Positions 52,505 through 59,899 of a stretch of DNA of 64,000 nucleotides are shown here, piece after piece. This stretch comes from Alkalibacter saccharofermentans DSM 14828 (GTDB taxonomy: Bacteria > Bacillota > Clostridia > Eubacteriales > Alkalibacteraceae). The DNA lies in the NCBI RefSeq assembly GCF_900128885.1, contig NZ_FQTU01000003.1:124001-188000 (forward strand), read 5' to 3'. The position numbers and the translations under genes were made by a program. Position 1 is the stretch's first letter. Every line of letters starts with the position of its first letter. Below the pieces are notes generated by a model. That model had not been told where the DNA came from. It made no database searches and worked only from the letters and a program-made list of their open reading frames with translations.

Positions 52505-53291
52505 ATTGGATGTTTATCTCCATGATAATGGATTTTTTGAAAGCAGGGAACAAGCCAAGAGGAATATAATGGCGGGAAATGTAAGCATAAATGGTCATAC
52601 TGCAGACAAGGCGGGCACTTCAGTCAAAGAAGGGGACCAAATACAGGTTAAGCAAAAGGATTGTCCATATGTCAGCAGGGGCGGGCTTAAACTTGAAAAG
52701 GCAATAGGAGTTTTCGGATTGGATCTCCAGGGAAAAACAGCAATGGATGTAGGGGCTTCAACAGGAGGATTCACAGATTGCATGCTTGCAAATGGAGCTA
52801 AAAAGGTATTTGCAATAGACGTAGGTTACGGTCAATTGGACTGGAAACTAAGAACTGACTCCAGGGTGGTATCGTTGGAGAGGAAAAATTTCAGACACAT
52901 GGAATTTGAAGAAGTTGGAGAAAAAGTAGATTTCCTGGTTATGGATGTTTCCTTCATATCGGTTACCAAGCTGGTTGATAAAATCAAGCTTTTCTTAAAG
53001 CCCAAAGGTCAGGGCGTGGTGCTGATCAAACCTCAGTTTGAAGCGGGTAAGGATAAAGTCGGCAAGCACGGCATAGTAAAAGACCCAGGGATACATAAGG
53101 AGGTAATCGAAAGAATAACAGGTTATTTTTCTCATAACGAATTAACTCCGAAAGGCATTGATTATTCGCCGATCAAAGGAGCGAAAGGAAACATAGAGTA
53201 CCTTTTATGGGTAGAGCATATGGGGATATCTGAGGAAAAAAATCAAGATTATGCGGATAAAGCGATACAAAATGCATTTAATAATTTATAA
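52497..53291 (+). CDS. tlyA: TlyA-family rRNA 2'-O-methyltransferase
   Basis: A 264-residue protein: S4 RNA-binding domain (about 1-60; RLDVYLHDNGFFESREQAKRNI), then an FtsJ-like SAM methyltransferase with MDVGASTGGFTDCML (near 83), FAIDVGYGQLDWKLR (near 102) and a DVSFIS motif (near 150). TlyA modifies cytidines in 16S and/or 23S rRNA and sets capreomycin sensitivity. It starts inside oapA and is a usual member of the OLE operon. Confidence 0.94.
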   Translation: MVRLDVYLHDNGFFESREQAKRNIMAGNVSINGHTADKAGTSVKEGDQIQVKQKDCPYVSRGGLKLEKAIGVFGLDLQGKTAMDVGASTGGFTDCMLANGAKKVFAIDVGYGQLDWKLRTDSRVVSLERKNFRHMEFEEVGEKVDFLVMDVSFISVTKLVDKIKLFLKPKGQGVVLIKPQFEAGKDKVGKHGIVKDPGIHKEVIERITGYFSHNELTPKGIDYSPIKGAKGNIEYLLWVEHMGISEEKNQDYADKAIQNAFNNL

Positions 53292-53336
53292 TAATTATAT
53301 GCAATATAATAAATATGCAGTATTGGCGGGATATAA

Positions 53337-54188
53337 ATGAAAAACATTGGATTGTACATAAACACCGGTAAAAGCGACTGTTTTCGCAATGCCAGGTATA
53401 TTATAGATTTTCTCAATAAAAACGGCATCACTGTTTTTGGAGCTGAGAACACAAAAGGAATGATCGATCATCCGGGACTTGTCATCGACGAAGAGCGGAT
53501 GTTCAATTCTACAGATTGCATTATAGTGCTTGGTGGCGACGGAACCATTTTGGAAGCCGTAAGAAAAACAGGAAAGAATGACATACCGTTTTTTGGAATC
53601 AATTACGGGAAACTAGGTTTTTTAGCAGAGGTAGAGGAAAAGGACGTAGACATGTGTCTTGAATACCTGTTGCGAGGGTGCTTCGACATAGAAGAAAGAA
53701 TGATGATTGATATGAATATCGAAGACTTGCCTACTGATAAGGGATTTGTAGCTCTAAACGACATAGTGGTGAGCAGGGGTGCAAATACTAGGCTTATAGA
53801 CATAAAAATATACGGGAATGAAAACCTTATAGAGGAGTACAGAGCAGATGGGCTGATCATATCTACTCCTACCGGTTCAACTGCGTATTCCCTTTCAGCC
53901 GGAGGGCCGATAATTGAGCCATCCAACGACAGCCTGTTCATAATAACTCCCATATGTCCCCATTCCCTTCATAACAGAAGCATCGTGCTGGATGCTAAGA
54001 AGACGATTAGGGTGGAAACGGAATCAAAAGACAAAAATGTAGTGGTAGCAGTTGATGGGCAGAGGTTTTTAGATATCAACCAAAACTCTATTTATTTAAA
54101 AAAATCTGATAAAAAAGTGAAGCTGATAAAATTCAAAGGAAACAATTTCTTTGAAATACTAAGGAGAAAGCTATCTGAACGCATATAA
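53337..54188 (+). CDS. nadK: NAD kinase
   Basis: Phosphorylates NAD to NADP. It has 283 residues with the diagnostic GGDGT motif (VLGGDGTILEAV, near residue 66), NYGKLGFLAE (near 88), a catalytic-region loop DGLIISTPTGSTAYSLSAGGP (near 176), and SLHNRSIVL. No strong ribosome site is seen (GGCGGGATATAA precedes the ATG). Lies between tlyA and argR, the usual order in Clostridia. Confidence 0.96.
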   Translation: MKNIGLYINTGKSDCFRNARYIIDFLNKNGITVFGAENTKGMIDHPGLVIDEERMFNSTDCIIVLGGDGTILEAVRKTGKNDIPFFGINYGKLGFLAEVEEKDVDMCLEYLLRGCFDIEERMMIDMNIEDLPTDKGFVALNDIVVSRGANTRLIDIKIYGNENLIEEYRADGLIISTPTGSTAYSLSAGGPIIEPSNDSLFIITPICPHSLHNRSIVLDAKKTIRVETESKDKNVVVAVDGQRFLDINQNSIYLKKSDKKVKLIKFKGNNFFEILRRKLSERI

Positions 54189-54212
54189 AGAATAATGTGA
54201 GGAGCGTATCTT

Positions 54213-54665
54213 ATGAAAGTTGCCAGACAAGCAAAAATTTTGGAGCTTATTGAGAATGAGGAAATCGAAACACAGGATGAACTCGCCAAGCAGCTTAAGG
54301 AATCCGGGTTTCACGTCACACAAGCGACAGTATCAAGGGATATAAAGGACATGAGGCTCATTAAAATAATGAGCAAGAGCGGTAGGCACAGGTATGCGCC
54401 CTTTAGAGATGCCGGTGGAAACCAGTTGAGCGAAAGGATAGTAAACGTATTTAGAGAGTCTGTGGTAAGTATCGACTACAGCGGCAACCTTGTTGTGATA
54501 AAAACCTTTTCAGGGGGAGCGATGGCTGCCTCAGTAGCGATAGATTCAATGGAGTGGTCCGATGTAGTAGGATGCTTGGCAGGGGACGACACCATATTTG
54601 TCGCGATCAGAAATCAAGACAAGGTAGTGGATGTTGTTGAAAAGTTTAAGAAGCTTATGAAATGA
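54213..54665 (+). CDS. argR: Arginine repressor ArgR
   Basis: A 150-residue hexameric regulator. N-terminal winged helix (about 1-70) with QDELAKQLKESGFHVTQATVSRDIKDM; C-terminal arginine-binding and oligomerisation domain with GGAMAASVAIDSMEW (near 108) and GCLAGDDTIFVA, whose GDD residues contact arginine. It should repress the argGH and argCJBD-carAB operons at the start of this window, where ARG-box-like sites overlap or follow the promoters. The link is inferred; ArgR is in the same OLE/recN operon in many Clostridia and Bacillus. Confidence 0.95.
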   Translation: MKVARQAKILELIENEEIETQDELAKQLKESGFHVTQATVSRDIKDMRLIKIMSKSGRHRYAPFRDAGGNQLSERIVNVFRESVVSIDYSGNLVVIKTFSGGAMAASVAIDSMEWSDVVGCLAGDDTIFVAIRNQDKVVDVVEKFKKLMK

Positions 54666-54684
54666 CGCTTAAGGGAGGTCTGTC

Positions 54685-56370
54685 ATGCTAGCTGAACTCA
54701 ACATAAAAAATTTTGCATTGATTGAAAACGTAATGATAGAGTTCTATTCCGGCTTCAACGTTATAACAGGTGAAACCGGAGCAGGGAAATCCATAATCTT
54801 AAATGCATTAATGCTTTCTTTGGGGGCTAGAGGAAACAAGGACATGATAAGAAAGGGTAAGGATAGGCTGCTGGTGCAAGCTATGTTTGTTTTTGAAAAG
54901 CTTCCCGGAGAAATAGCGGTGCTGCTTGATGAAATGGGCGGGGATGAAAACGGTCAGCTGATATTATCCAGGGAGCTTCATTCAAGCGGAAGAAACGTAT
55001 GCAGGGTAAATGGCATCTTGGTAAATGTAAATGACCTGAAAAAGATTGGCGACAGACTTGTAGACATTCACAGCCAGAGAGACCATAATTTGCTGCTAAA
55101 CAGAGATGAGCACGTAAAGATCCTTGATGCTTATGGCAGAGAGAAGATAAAAGATCAAAAAAAACGAGTTTCCGATTTGTACGACGAGTGGATCGGCCTT
55201 AAAAGGCAGAGAGAAGAGCTCTTGAAATCTATATCAAATATCGAAAGGGAATTGGATATCTTAAAGTTTCAATTAAACGAGATATCAGAAGTGGGTTTTC
55301 ATGAAGAAGAAGATGAAGAGCTTGAAAAAAGAATCAAAGTCCTTGAAAATTCTGAAATTCTCTTCAATCATTCAAACCAAGCATATGAGTGGCTCTACAG
55401 CGGCGACGCTTCTGTCATGGACCAGCTGGGAAAGTCAAAAAAAAGCCTTGAAGACATGGGGAAAGTGGATATATCAGTTAGAGATCTTTCCGACAGACTC
55501 GGTGATGTTATGGCAAATCTGGAAGACATAGCTTATTCGATTAGAGATTACAAGGAAAAAGTGGTTTTTGACGATTACGAACTTAACGATCTGCAGGCCA
55601 AGCTGAATAAACTCATCTTATTAAAGAGAAAATATGGTCCTGAACTCAATGATGTTGCTGATTACAAAATAGAATTGATGGAAAAAATAGATCAAATAGA
55701 AAAACGGGATATCTTTATAGATGAGCTGGATAAAGGGTTAGAGACCTTAAAAGGCATGTATTTGGAACAAGCCTTAGTTTTAAGTGATATGAGGAAGGAA
55801 GCAGGCAGGGATTTTTCCAGGGGAATAAATGCTCATTTAGGAGAGCTGGCTATGGAGAATGCCAGGTTCAAAGTGGTAACCAAAACATGCACAGAAGAAA
55901 AGTGCTTTACCCGTCAGGGAATAGATGACCTTGAATTCCATGTAAGGACAAATGTAGGGGATGAAGATAAGCCCTTAGTTAAAATTGCTTCGGGAGGAGA
56001 AGTTTCCAGATTGATGCTGGCTGTAAAAAGTGCGATAAGCACTGAGCATAGCACTTCAACTCTGATATTCGACGAGATAGATACAGGCATAAGTGGCAAT
56101 GCAGCAGGAGCCGTAGGGAAAAAGCTAAAAGAGCTTGGCATGAACCACCAGATAATAAGCATCACGCACCTGCCCCAGATAGCCTCCATGGCCGCTGCGC
56201 ACTTTGAGGTGGTGAAAAAAGTGGAGGGAAGCAAAACCAAAACATTGTTTAATCTTTTGGATGAAAAAAACCGAATCAGGGTTATAGCGACCATGATTGA
56301 CGGCAGTCAGTCTCAAAAAAGTCTTGATCACGCACAAGAAATCCTAGTGAGAAATAGCTCGGAAAAGTAA
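54685..56370 (+). CDS. recN: DNA repair protein RecN
   Basis: SMC-like ATPase that acts early at double-strand breaks. It has 561 residues with Walker A GETGAGKSII (near 30), a Q-loop/signature region DLRDRL-type coiled coil between about 155 and 370, and a C-terminal half with the ABC signature LVKIASGGEVSRLMLAVK (near 432) and Walker B LIFDEIDTGISG (near 460). AGGGAGG precedes the ATG. It closes the long nusB-OLE-argR operon. Confidence 0.96.
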   Translation: MLAELNIKNFALIENVMIEFYSGFNVITGETGAGKSIILNALMLSLGARGNKDMIRKGKDRLLVQAMFVFEKLPGEIAVLLDEMGGDENGQLILSRELHSSGRNVCRVNGILVNVNDLKKIGDRLVDIHSQRDHNLLLNRDEHVKILDAYGREKIKDQKKRVSDLYDEWIGLKRQREELLKSISNIERELDILKFQLNEISEVGFHEEEDEELEKRIKVLENSEILFNHSNQAYEWLYSGDASVMDQLGKSKKSLEDMGKVDISVRDLSDRLGDVMANLEDIAYSIRDYKEKVVFDDYELNDLQAKLNKLILLKRKYGPELNDVADYKIELMEKIDQIEKRDIFIDELDKGLETLKGMYLEQALVLSDMRKEAGRDFSRGINAHLGELAMENARFKVVTKTCTEEKCFTRQGIDDLEFHVRTNVGDEDKPLVKIASGGEVSRLMLAVKSAISTEHSTSTLIFDEIDTGISGNAAGAVGKKLKELGMNHQIISITHLPQIASMAAAHFEVVKKVEGSKTKTLFNLLDEKNRIRVIATMIDGSQSQKSLDHAQEILVRNSSEK

Positions 56371-56399
56371 AAAACATGAAAAAACATCAAAGGATTACT

Positions 56400-56427
56400 T
56401 TGTAATGCTTATGGTGTGTGATAAAAT
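56400..56427 (+). promoter_or_regulatory. pduL promoter
   Basis: TTGTAA (56400-56405), 16 bp, TAAAAT (56422-56427) preceded by TGA (extended -10). Confidence 0.55.
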
Positions 56428-56460
56428 ATTCTAAGGAAAAGTCATATGGAGGCGTATATA

Positions 56461-57030
56461 ATGAAAAAACTTGTACCAATAGCTATGTCAAACAGACATA
56501 TTCACTTATCGCAAAAAGATTTGGAAGTTTTATTCGGAGAAGGACATGAATTAACTAAGTTTAAAGATCTTTCTCAACCTGGGCAATTTGCTTGTGAAGA
56601 GAAAGTGGATATAACAGGACCTAAAGGAACTATTAAAGGTGTCAGAATTCTTGGACCGGTAAGACCTGATACTCAGTTGGAAATTTCAGTAGCAGACAGC
56701 TTTGTGCTTGGAGTGAAGCCGCCGGTTAGAGATTCTGGAGACATCAAGGAATCTCCGGGAGTTGTCTTGACAGGACCTGCAGGTCAGGTAGAAATTCCTG
56801 AAGGGGCTATTATCGCTTCTAGACATATTCATATGCACACTTCGGATGCAGAAAATTTTGGATTGAAGGACAAAGACGAAGTTCAAGTGAAAGTCGACGG
56901 GAAACGAGGATTGATTTTTGATAATGTTCTTGTCAGAGTCAGTGACAAATATGCCCTGGAGATGCACGTGGATGTGGAAGAAGGCAATGCTGCAGGCGTG
57001 AAAAACGGACAAATGGTAGAAATAGTGTAA
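56461..57030 (+). CDS. pduL: Phosphate propanoyltransferase (PduL-type phosphotransacylase)
   Basis: Interconverts acyl-CoA and acyl-phosphate (propionyl or acetyl), independent of the Pta family. It has 189 residues from ATG 56461 (GGAGG eight bases before). The two beta-barrel repeats each hold metal-binding histidines: SNRHIHLS (near residue 10) and ASRHIHMH (near 120). There is no encapsulation peptide and no microcompartment gene nearby, so this is a cytosolic, housekeeping-type PduL. It could supply acetyl phosphate to an acetate kinase, possibly the divergent one at 31 kb (inference). Single-gene unit between promoter and terminator. Confidence 0.92.
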   Translation: MKKLVPIAMSNRHIHLSQKDLEVLFGEGHELTKFKDLSQPGQFACEEKVDITGPKGTIKGVRILGPVRPDTQLEISVADSFVLGVKPPVRDSGDIKESPGVVLTGPAGQVEIPEGAIIASRHIHMHTSDAENFGLKDKDEVQVKVDGKRGLIFDNVLVRVSDKYALEMHVDVEEGNAAGVKNGQMVEIV

Positions 57031-57045
57031 ACTTAAGTCAAACTT

Positions 57046-57072
57046 AAAAGCCCTTGTAAAAAGGGCTTTTTT
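57046..57072 (+). terminator. Terminator after pduL
   Basis: AAAAGCCCTT (57046-57055), 5-base loop, AAGGGCTTTT (57061-57070), T-run to 57072. Confidence 0.93.
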
Positions 57073-57073
57073 A

Positions 57074-57102
57074 TTGCCTGAAATCATGTATGGGAATATA
57101 AT
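57074..57102 (+). promoter_or_regulatory. lgt promoter
   Basis: TTGCCT (57074-57079), 17 bp, TATAAT (57097-57102), directly after the pduL terminator. Confidence 0.7.
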
Positions 57103-57135
57103 GATATTATGACAAAAAAACAAGGAGTGATTGCA

Positions 57136-57891
57136 ATGCCTGATCCAATAGCCTTCAGTTTATTCGGCTTGGAAGTAAGATGGTATGGAATATTGATTTC
57201 ATCGGCGATATTGATCGGAATCCTTATCGCAACCCATAGAGGCAAGAAACAGGGAATTATAAGTGATGATATACTGGATATTGTGCTGGTGAGCATTCCT
57301 GCCGCAATGATCGGGGCAAGATTGTACTACGTCGCGTTCAAGCTAGATTATTATCTTGCCAATCCCAAAGAAATTTTTATGATATGGGAAGGAGGACTTG
57401 CCATACATGGAGGTTTGATTGGAGCCTTTTTAACCGGTTATGTGGTATGCCGTGTTAAAAAACTGAAATTTACGAAAGTCCTAGACGTTTTTGCACCTGC
57501 ATTTCCTTTAGGACAAAGCATAGGAAGATGGGGCAATTATTTCAATCAGGAGGCATACGGAGCTGAAACGGATTTGCCATGGGCTATAACCGTCATGGAT
57601 CCGGTAAAAGGTCTTATACAAGTGCACCCCACGTTTTTGTATGAATCCATTTGGAATCTACTGGTTCTGGGAATAGTTCTTTTTTATGAAAAGACTAAGA
57701 AAAAGTTTGACGGAGAACTAATACTTATATATGGCATATATTACTCAGCGGGAAGGTTTTTCATAGAAGGGCTTCGAACGGATAGCCTGATGTTCATGAA
57801 TATGCGAGTAGCCCAGCTTATAAGCTTCGCAGTGATAATGATCTGTACCTTGTATCTAAAGAAAATAAGAAGTCAAAGCCCGATAAAATAA
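57136..57891 (+). CDS. lgt: Prolipoprotein diacylglyceryl transferase
   Basis: Attaches diacylglycerol from phosphatidylglycerol to the lipobox cysteine of prolipoproteins in the membrane. It has 251 residues from ATG 57136, which follows AAGGAG by seven bases; an upstream in-frame ATG at 57109 lacks a site. About seven membrane spans. The family signature GRWGNYFNQEAYG (near residue 135) and the early LEVRWYGILI segment are present; IHGGLIGAF (near 93) contributes an essential His. Confidence 0.95.
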   Translation: MPDPIAFSLFGLEVRWYGILISSAILIGILIATHRGKKQGIISDDILDIVLVSIPAAMIGARLYYVAFKLDYYLANPKEIFMIWEGGLAIHGGLIGAFLTGYVVCRVKKLKFTKVLDVFAPAFPLGQSIGRWGNYFNQEAYGAETDLPWAITVMDPVKGLIQVHPTFLYESIWNLLVLGIVLFYEKTKKKFDGELILIYGIYYSAGRFFIEGLRTDSLMFMNMRVAQLISFAVIMICTLYLKKIRSQSPIK

Positions 57892-57895
57892 GAAG

Positions 57896-57927
57896 ACAAG
57901 CCTGGATTTAAGGGCTTGTTTTTTTAT
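57896..57927 (+). terminator. Terminator after lgt
   Basis: ACAAGCC (57896-57902), 10-base loop, GGCTTGT (57913-57919) followed by a run of T residues. Confidence 0.88.
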
Positions 57928-57960
57928 TTGTAAAAAAAACATTCAGAAACCCAAATATTC

Positions 57961-58013
57961 TTGTACAAAGTGGGGGATAGTGGTATAATATGGCTAATAG
58001 TGGGGGATCGGGG
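57961..58013 (+). promoter_or_regulatory. mraZ promoter with 10-bp-spaced TGG repeats (MraZ boxes)
   Basis: TTGTAC (57961-57966), 17 bp, TATAAT (57984-57989) in a TGG extended context. TGG triplets recur at 57971, 57981, 57991 and 58001, with GGG at 58011: exactly one DNA turn apart. MraZ is known to bind short G-rich direct repeats in its own promoter, so this is the probable autoregulatory site. Confidence 0.75.
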
Positions 58014-58020
58014 TGTCGGA

Positions 58021-58452
58021 ATGTTCATTGGTGAATATCAACACAACATCGATATAAAAGGAAGACTAATAATTCCTTCAAAATTCAGAGAACAACTCGG
58101 CGTAAAGTTTATCGTTACCAAAGGTTTGGATAAATGTCTTTTTGTATTTCCCATGGATGAATGGTCAAAATTCGAAGAAAAAATAAGAACTCTCCCAATA
58201 TCAAGCAAGGACGCAAGAGCGTTTTCTAGATTCTTCTTTGCCGGAGCGGCAGAATGCGAACTGGATAAGCAAGGCAGAATCATGATTCCTTCAAACCTGA
58301 GAGAATATGCAGGTATAGACAAGGAAACCTTCATAATAGGAGTTTCCGCGAGACTAGAGATATGGAATGAGAACACTTGGAACGACTACAATGGAGAAGA
58401 TGACTTAAGCTACGATGCCATAGCAGAAAAAATGGCAATGCTTGGGATATGA
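58021..58452 (+). CDS. mraZ: Transcriptional regulator MraZ
   Basis: A 143-residue AbrB-like DNA-binding protein, first gene of the division/cell wall cluster. Start at ATG 58021 gives MFIGEYQHNIDIKGRLIIP, the standard N-terminus; the longer frame from 57961 covers the promoter. The two tandem SpoVT/AbrB-like units each contain a K/QGRLIIPSKFRE-type motif: DIKGRLIIPSKFRE (near 11) and DKQGRIMIPSNLRE (near 82). It acts as an octameric ring and usually represses its own operon. Confidence 0.96.
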   Translation: MFIGEYQHNIDIKGRLIIPSKFREQLGVKFIVTKGLDKCLFVFPMDEWSKFEEKIRTLPISSKDARAFSRFFFAGAAECELDKQGRIMIPSNLREYAGIDKETFIIGVSARLEIWNENTWNDYNGEDDLSYDAIAEKMAMLGI

Positions 58453-58465
58453 CGGGAGAGATAGC

Positions 58466-59401
58466 ATGGAACTTAAACACGAAAGCGTAATGCTTGAAGA
58501 ATGCATAGAAAATCTAAATATTAAAGAAGACGGAATTTACGTCGACTGTACCCTTGGAGGAGCTGGACATAGCTATGAAATATGTAAAAGACTAAGTGAA
58601 AAGGGTACGCTTATAGGCATAGACCAGGATGACTACGCACTTGCTAGGGCTAAAGAAAGACTGGAGAACTTTTCTTGTACGAGGCTTTATGCAAGAAGCA
58701 ACTTCAGCGACATCAAGCACGTGCTTGAAACTCTAAACATCCACAAGGTAAACGGAATACTGATGGATCTGGGGGTATCGTCCTTCCAGCTGGATGACAA
58801 AGAAAGAGGTTTTTCCTACAATTCCGATGCAAGACTGGATATGAGGATGGACAAGAGAAATCCCATAAGCGCCTGGGAAGTTGTAAACGAGTATCCTCAG
58901 GAAAAAATATTTAAGATAATTAAGAATTACGGAGAAGAAAAGTTTGCGAAAAGAATCGCTACTTTGATAGTGTCAAAAAGAAAAGAAAAGCCGATAGATA
59001 CGACATTTCAGCTTTCTGAAATCATAAAATCTGCAATACCTGCAAAATTCAGAAGAGAAGGACCACATCCTGCACGAAGAACTTTTCAAGCAGTCAGGAT
59101 AGAGGTAAACAACGAGCTGGGGATATTGAATGATTCAATTGAAGACAGCGTAGAATGCCTGGATAATGGAGGCAGGATTGCAATAATCACATTTCATTCC
59201 CTTGAAGATCGAATAGTAAAGCAAAAGTATAGGGAAATGAATGATCCATGTACTTGCCCTCCGGATTTTCCGATATGTCAATGCGGTAAAATTCCAAAAA
59301 TCAAGATCATAACCAAAAAACCTATGTATCCGTCAGAAGAAGAAATAAACAATAATGCAAGATCCAGAAGCGCCAAACTGCGGGTCGCTGAAAAAATTTA
59401 A
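58466..59401 (+). CDS. rsmH: 16S rRNA (cytosine-1402-N4)-methyltransferase
   Basis: SAM-dependent enzyme (MraW) that methylates C1402 of 16S rRNA. It has 311 residues from ATG 58466, after GGGAGAG; the frame can be extended upstream into mraZ without support. HESVMLEECIENL (near residue 4), the SAM loop VDCTLGGAGHS (near 26), GILMDLGVSSFQLD and the C-terminal FHSLEDRIVK (near 241) identify it. Second in the cluster. Confidence 0.96.
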   Translation: MELKHESVMLEECIENLNIKEDGIYVDCTLGGAGHSYEICKRLSEKGTLIGIDQDDYALARAKERLENFSCTRLYARSNFSDIKHVLETLNIHKVNGILMDLGVSSFQLDDKERGFSYNSDARLDMRMDKRNPISAWEVVNEYPQEKIFKIIKNYGEEKFAKRIATLIVSKRKEKPIDTTFQLSEIIKSAIPAKFRREGPHPARRTFQAVRIEVNNELGILNDSIEDSVECLDNGGRIAIITFHSLEDRIVKQKYREMNDPCTCPPDFPICQCGKIPKIKIITKKPMYPSEEEINNNARSRSAKLRVAEKI

Positions 59402-59419
59402 TTTAAAGGAGTGTTTGTT

Positions 59420-59884
59420 GTGGTAATCTCTGAAAAAAAGCTTTATAATTATTATCTAGAAGACGACGATATCGCTATTGCAAGAATCAGAGACAAATAC
59501 GAGAAAAAGAGACGTATCAAAGGTAGTACCAAGATCAAATGTCTTTTAATCGTAGCCACTCTTTTTCTTTTAGGGATGGGGATACTATTCCAGCACTCGA
59601 GAATAAATAATATTAATAAGTATATCGTTCAATTCGAAAAAGATTTAAAAGAAATTCAGATGATCAACGATACAAAAGAGGGTCAGCTGCTTTCAAGCTT
59701 GGATTTGAATTACATAGAAAACTATGCAAAAGATGAGCTCGGCATGGTTGAGCCTGACGGCGAGCAATTTACGTACATGGCGCTGTCCAACGGTGCACAG
59801 CTTGTTCAAACCAGGATGGAAACGGAAAGCGCCCAAAAAGATGAAAGCAAATTAGTTTCATGGATCGTTAACTTGATCAACTGA
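59420..59884 (+). CDS. ftsL: FtsL-type cell division protein
   Basis: A 154-residue bitopic membrane protein in the ftsL position between rsmH and the penicillin-binding protein. A basic cytoplasmic N-terminus is followed by one membrane helix (about 42-60, CLLIVATLFLLGMGILF) and an extracytoplasmic coiled coil (about 65-95), then a short ELGMVEPDGEQF segment typical of FtsL/DivIC. I start it at GTG 59420, eight bases after AAAGGAG; GTG 59411 overlaps that site. Sequence conservation is low in this family, so the name rests mainly on topology and position. Confidence 0.85.
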   Translation: MVISEKKLYNYYLEDDDIAIARIRDKYEKKRRIKGSTKIKCLLIVATLFLLGMGILFQHSRINNINKYIVQFEKDLKEIQMINDTKEGQLLSSLDLNYIENYAKDELGMVEPDGEQFTYMALSNGAQLVQTRMETESAQKDESKLVSWIVNLIN

Positions 59885-59899
59885 TATGGAGGTCTCAAA

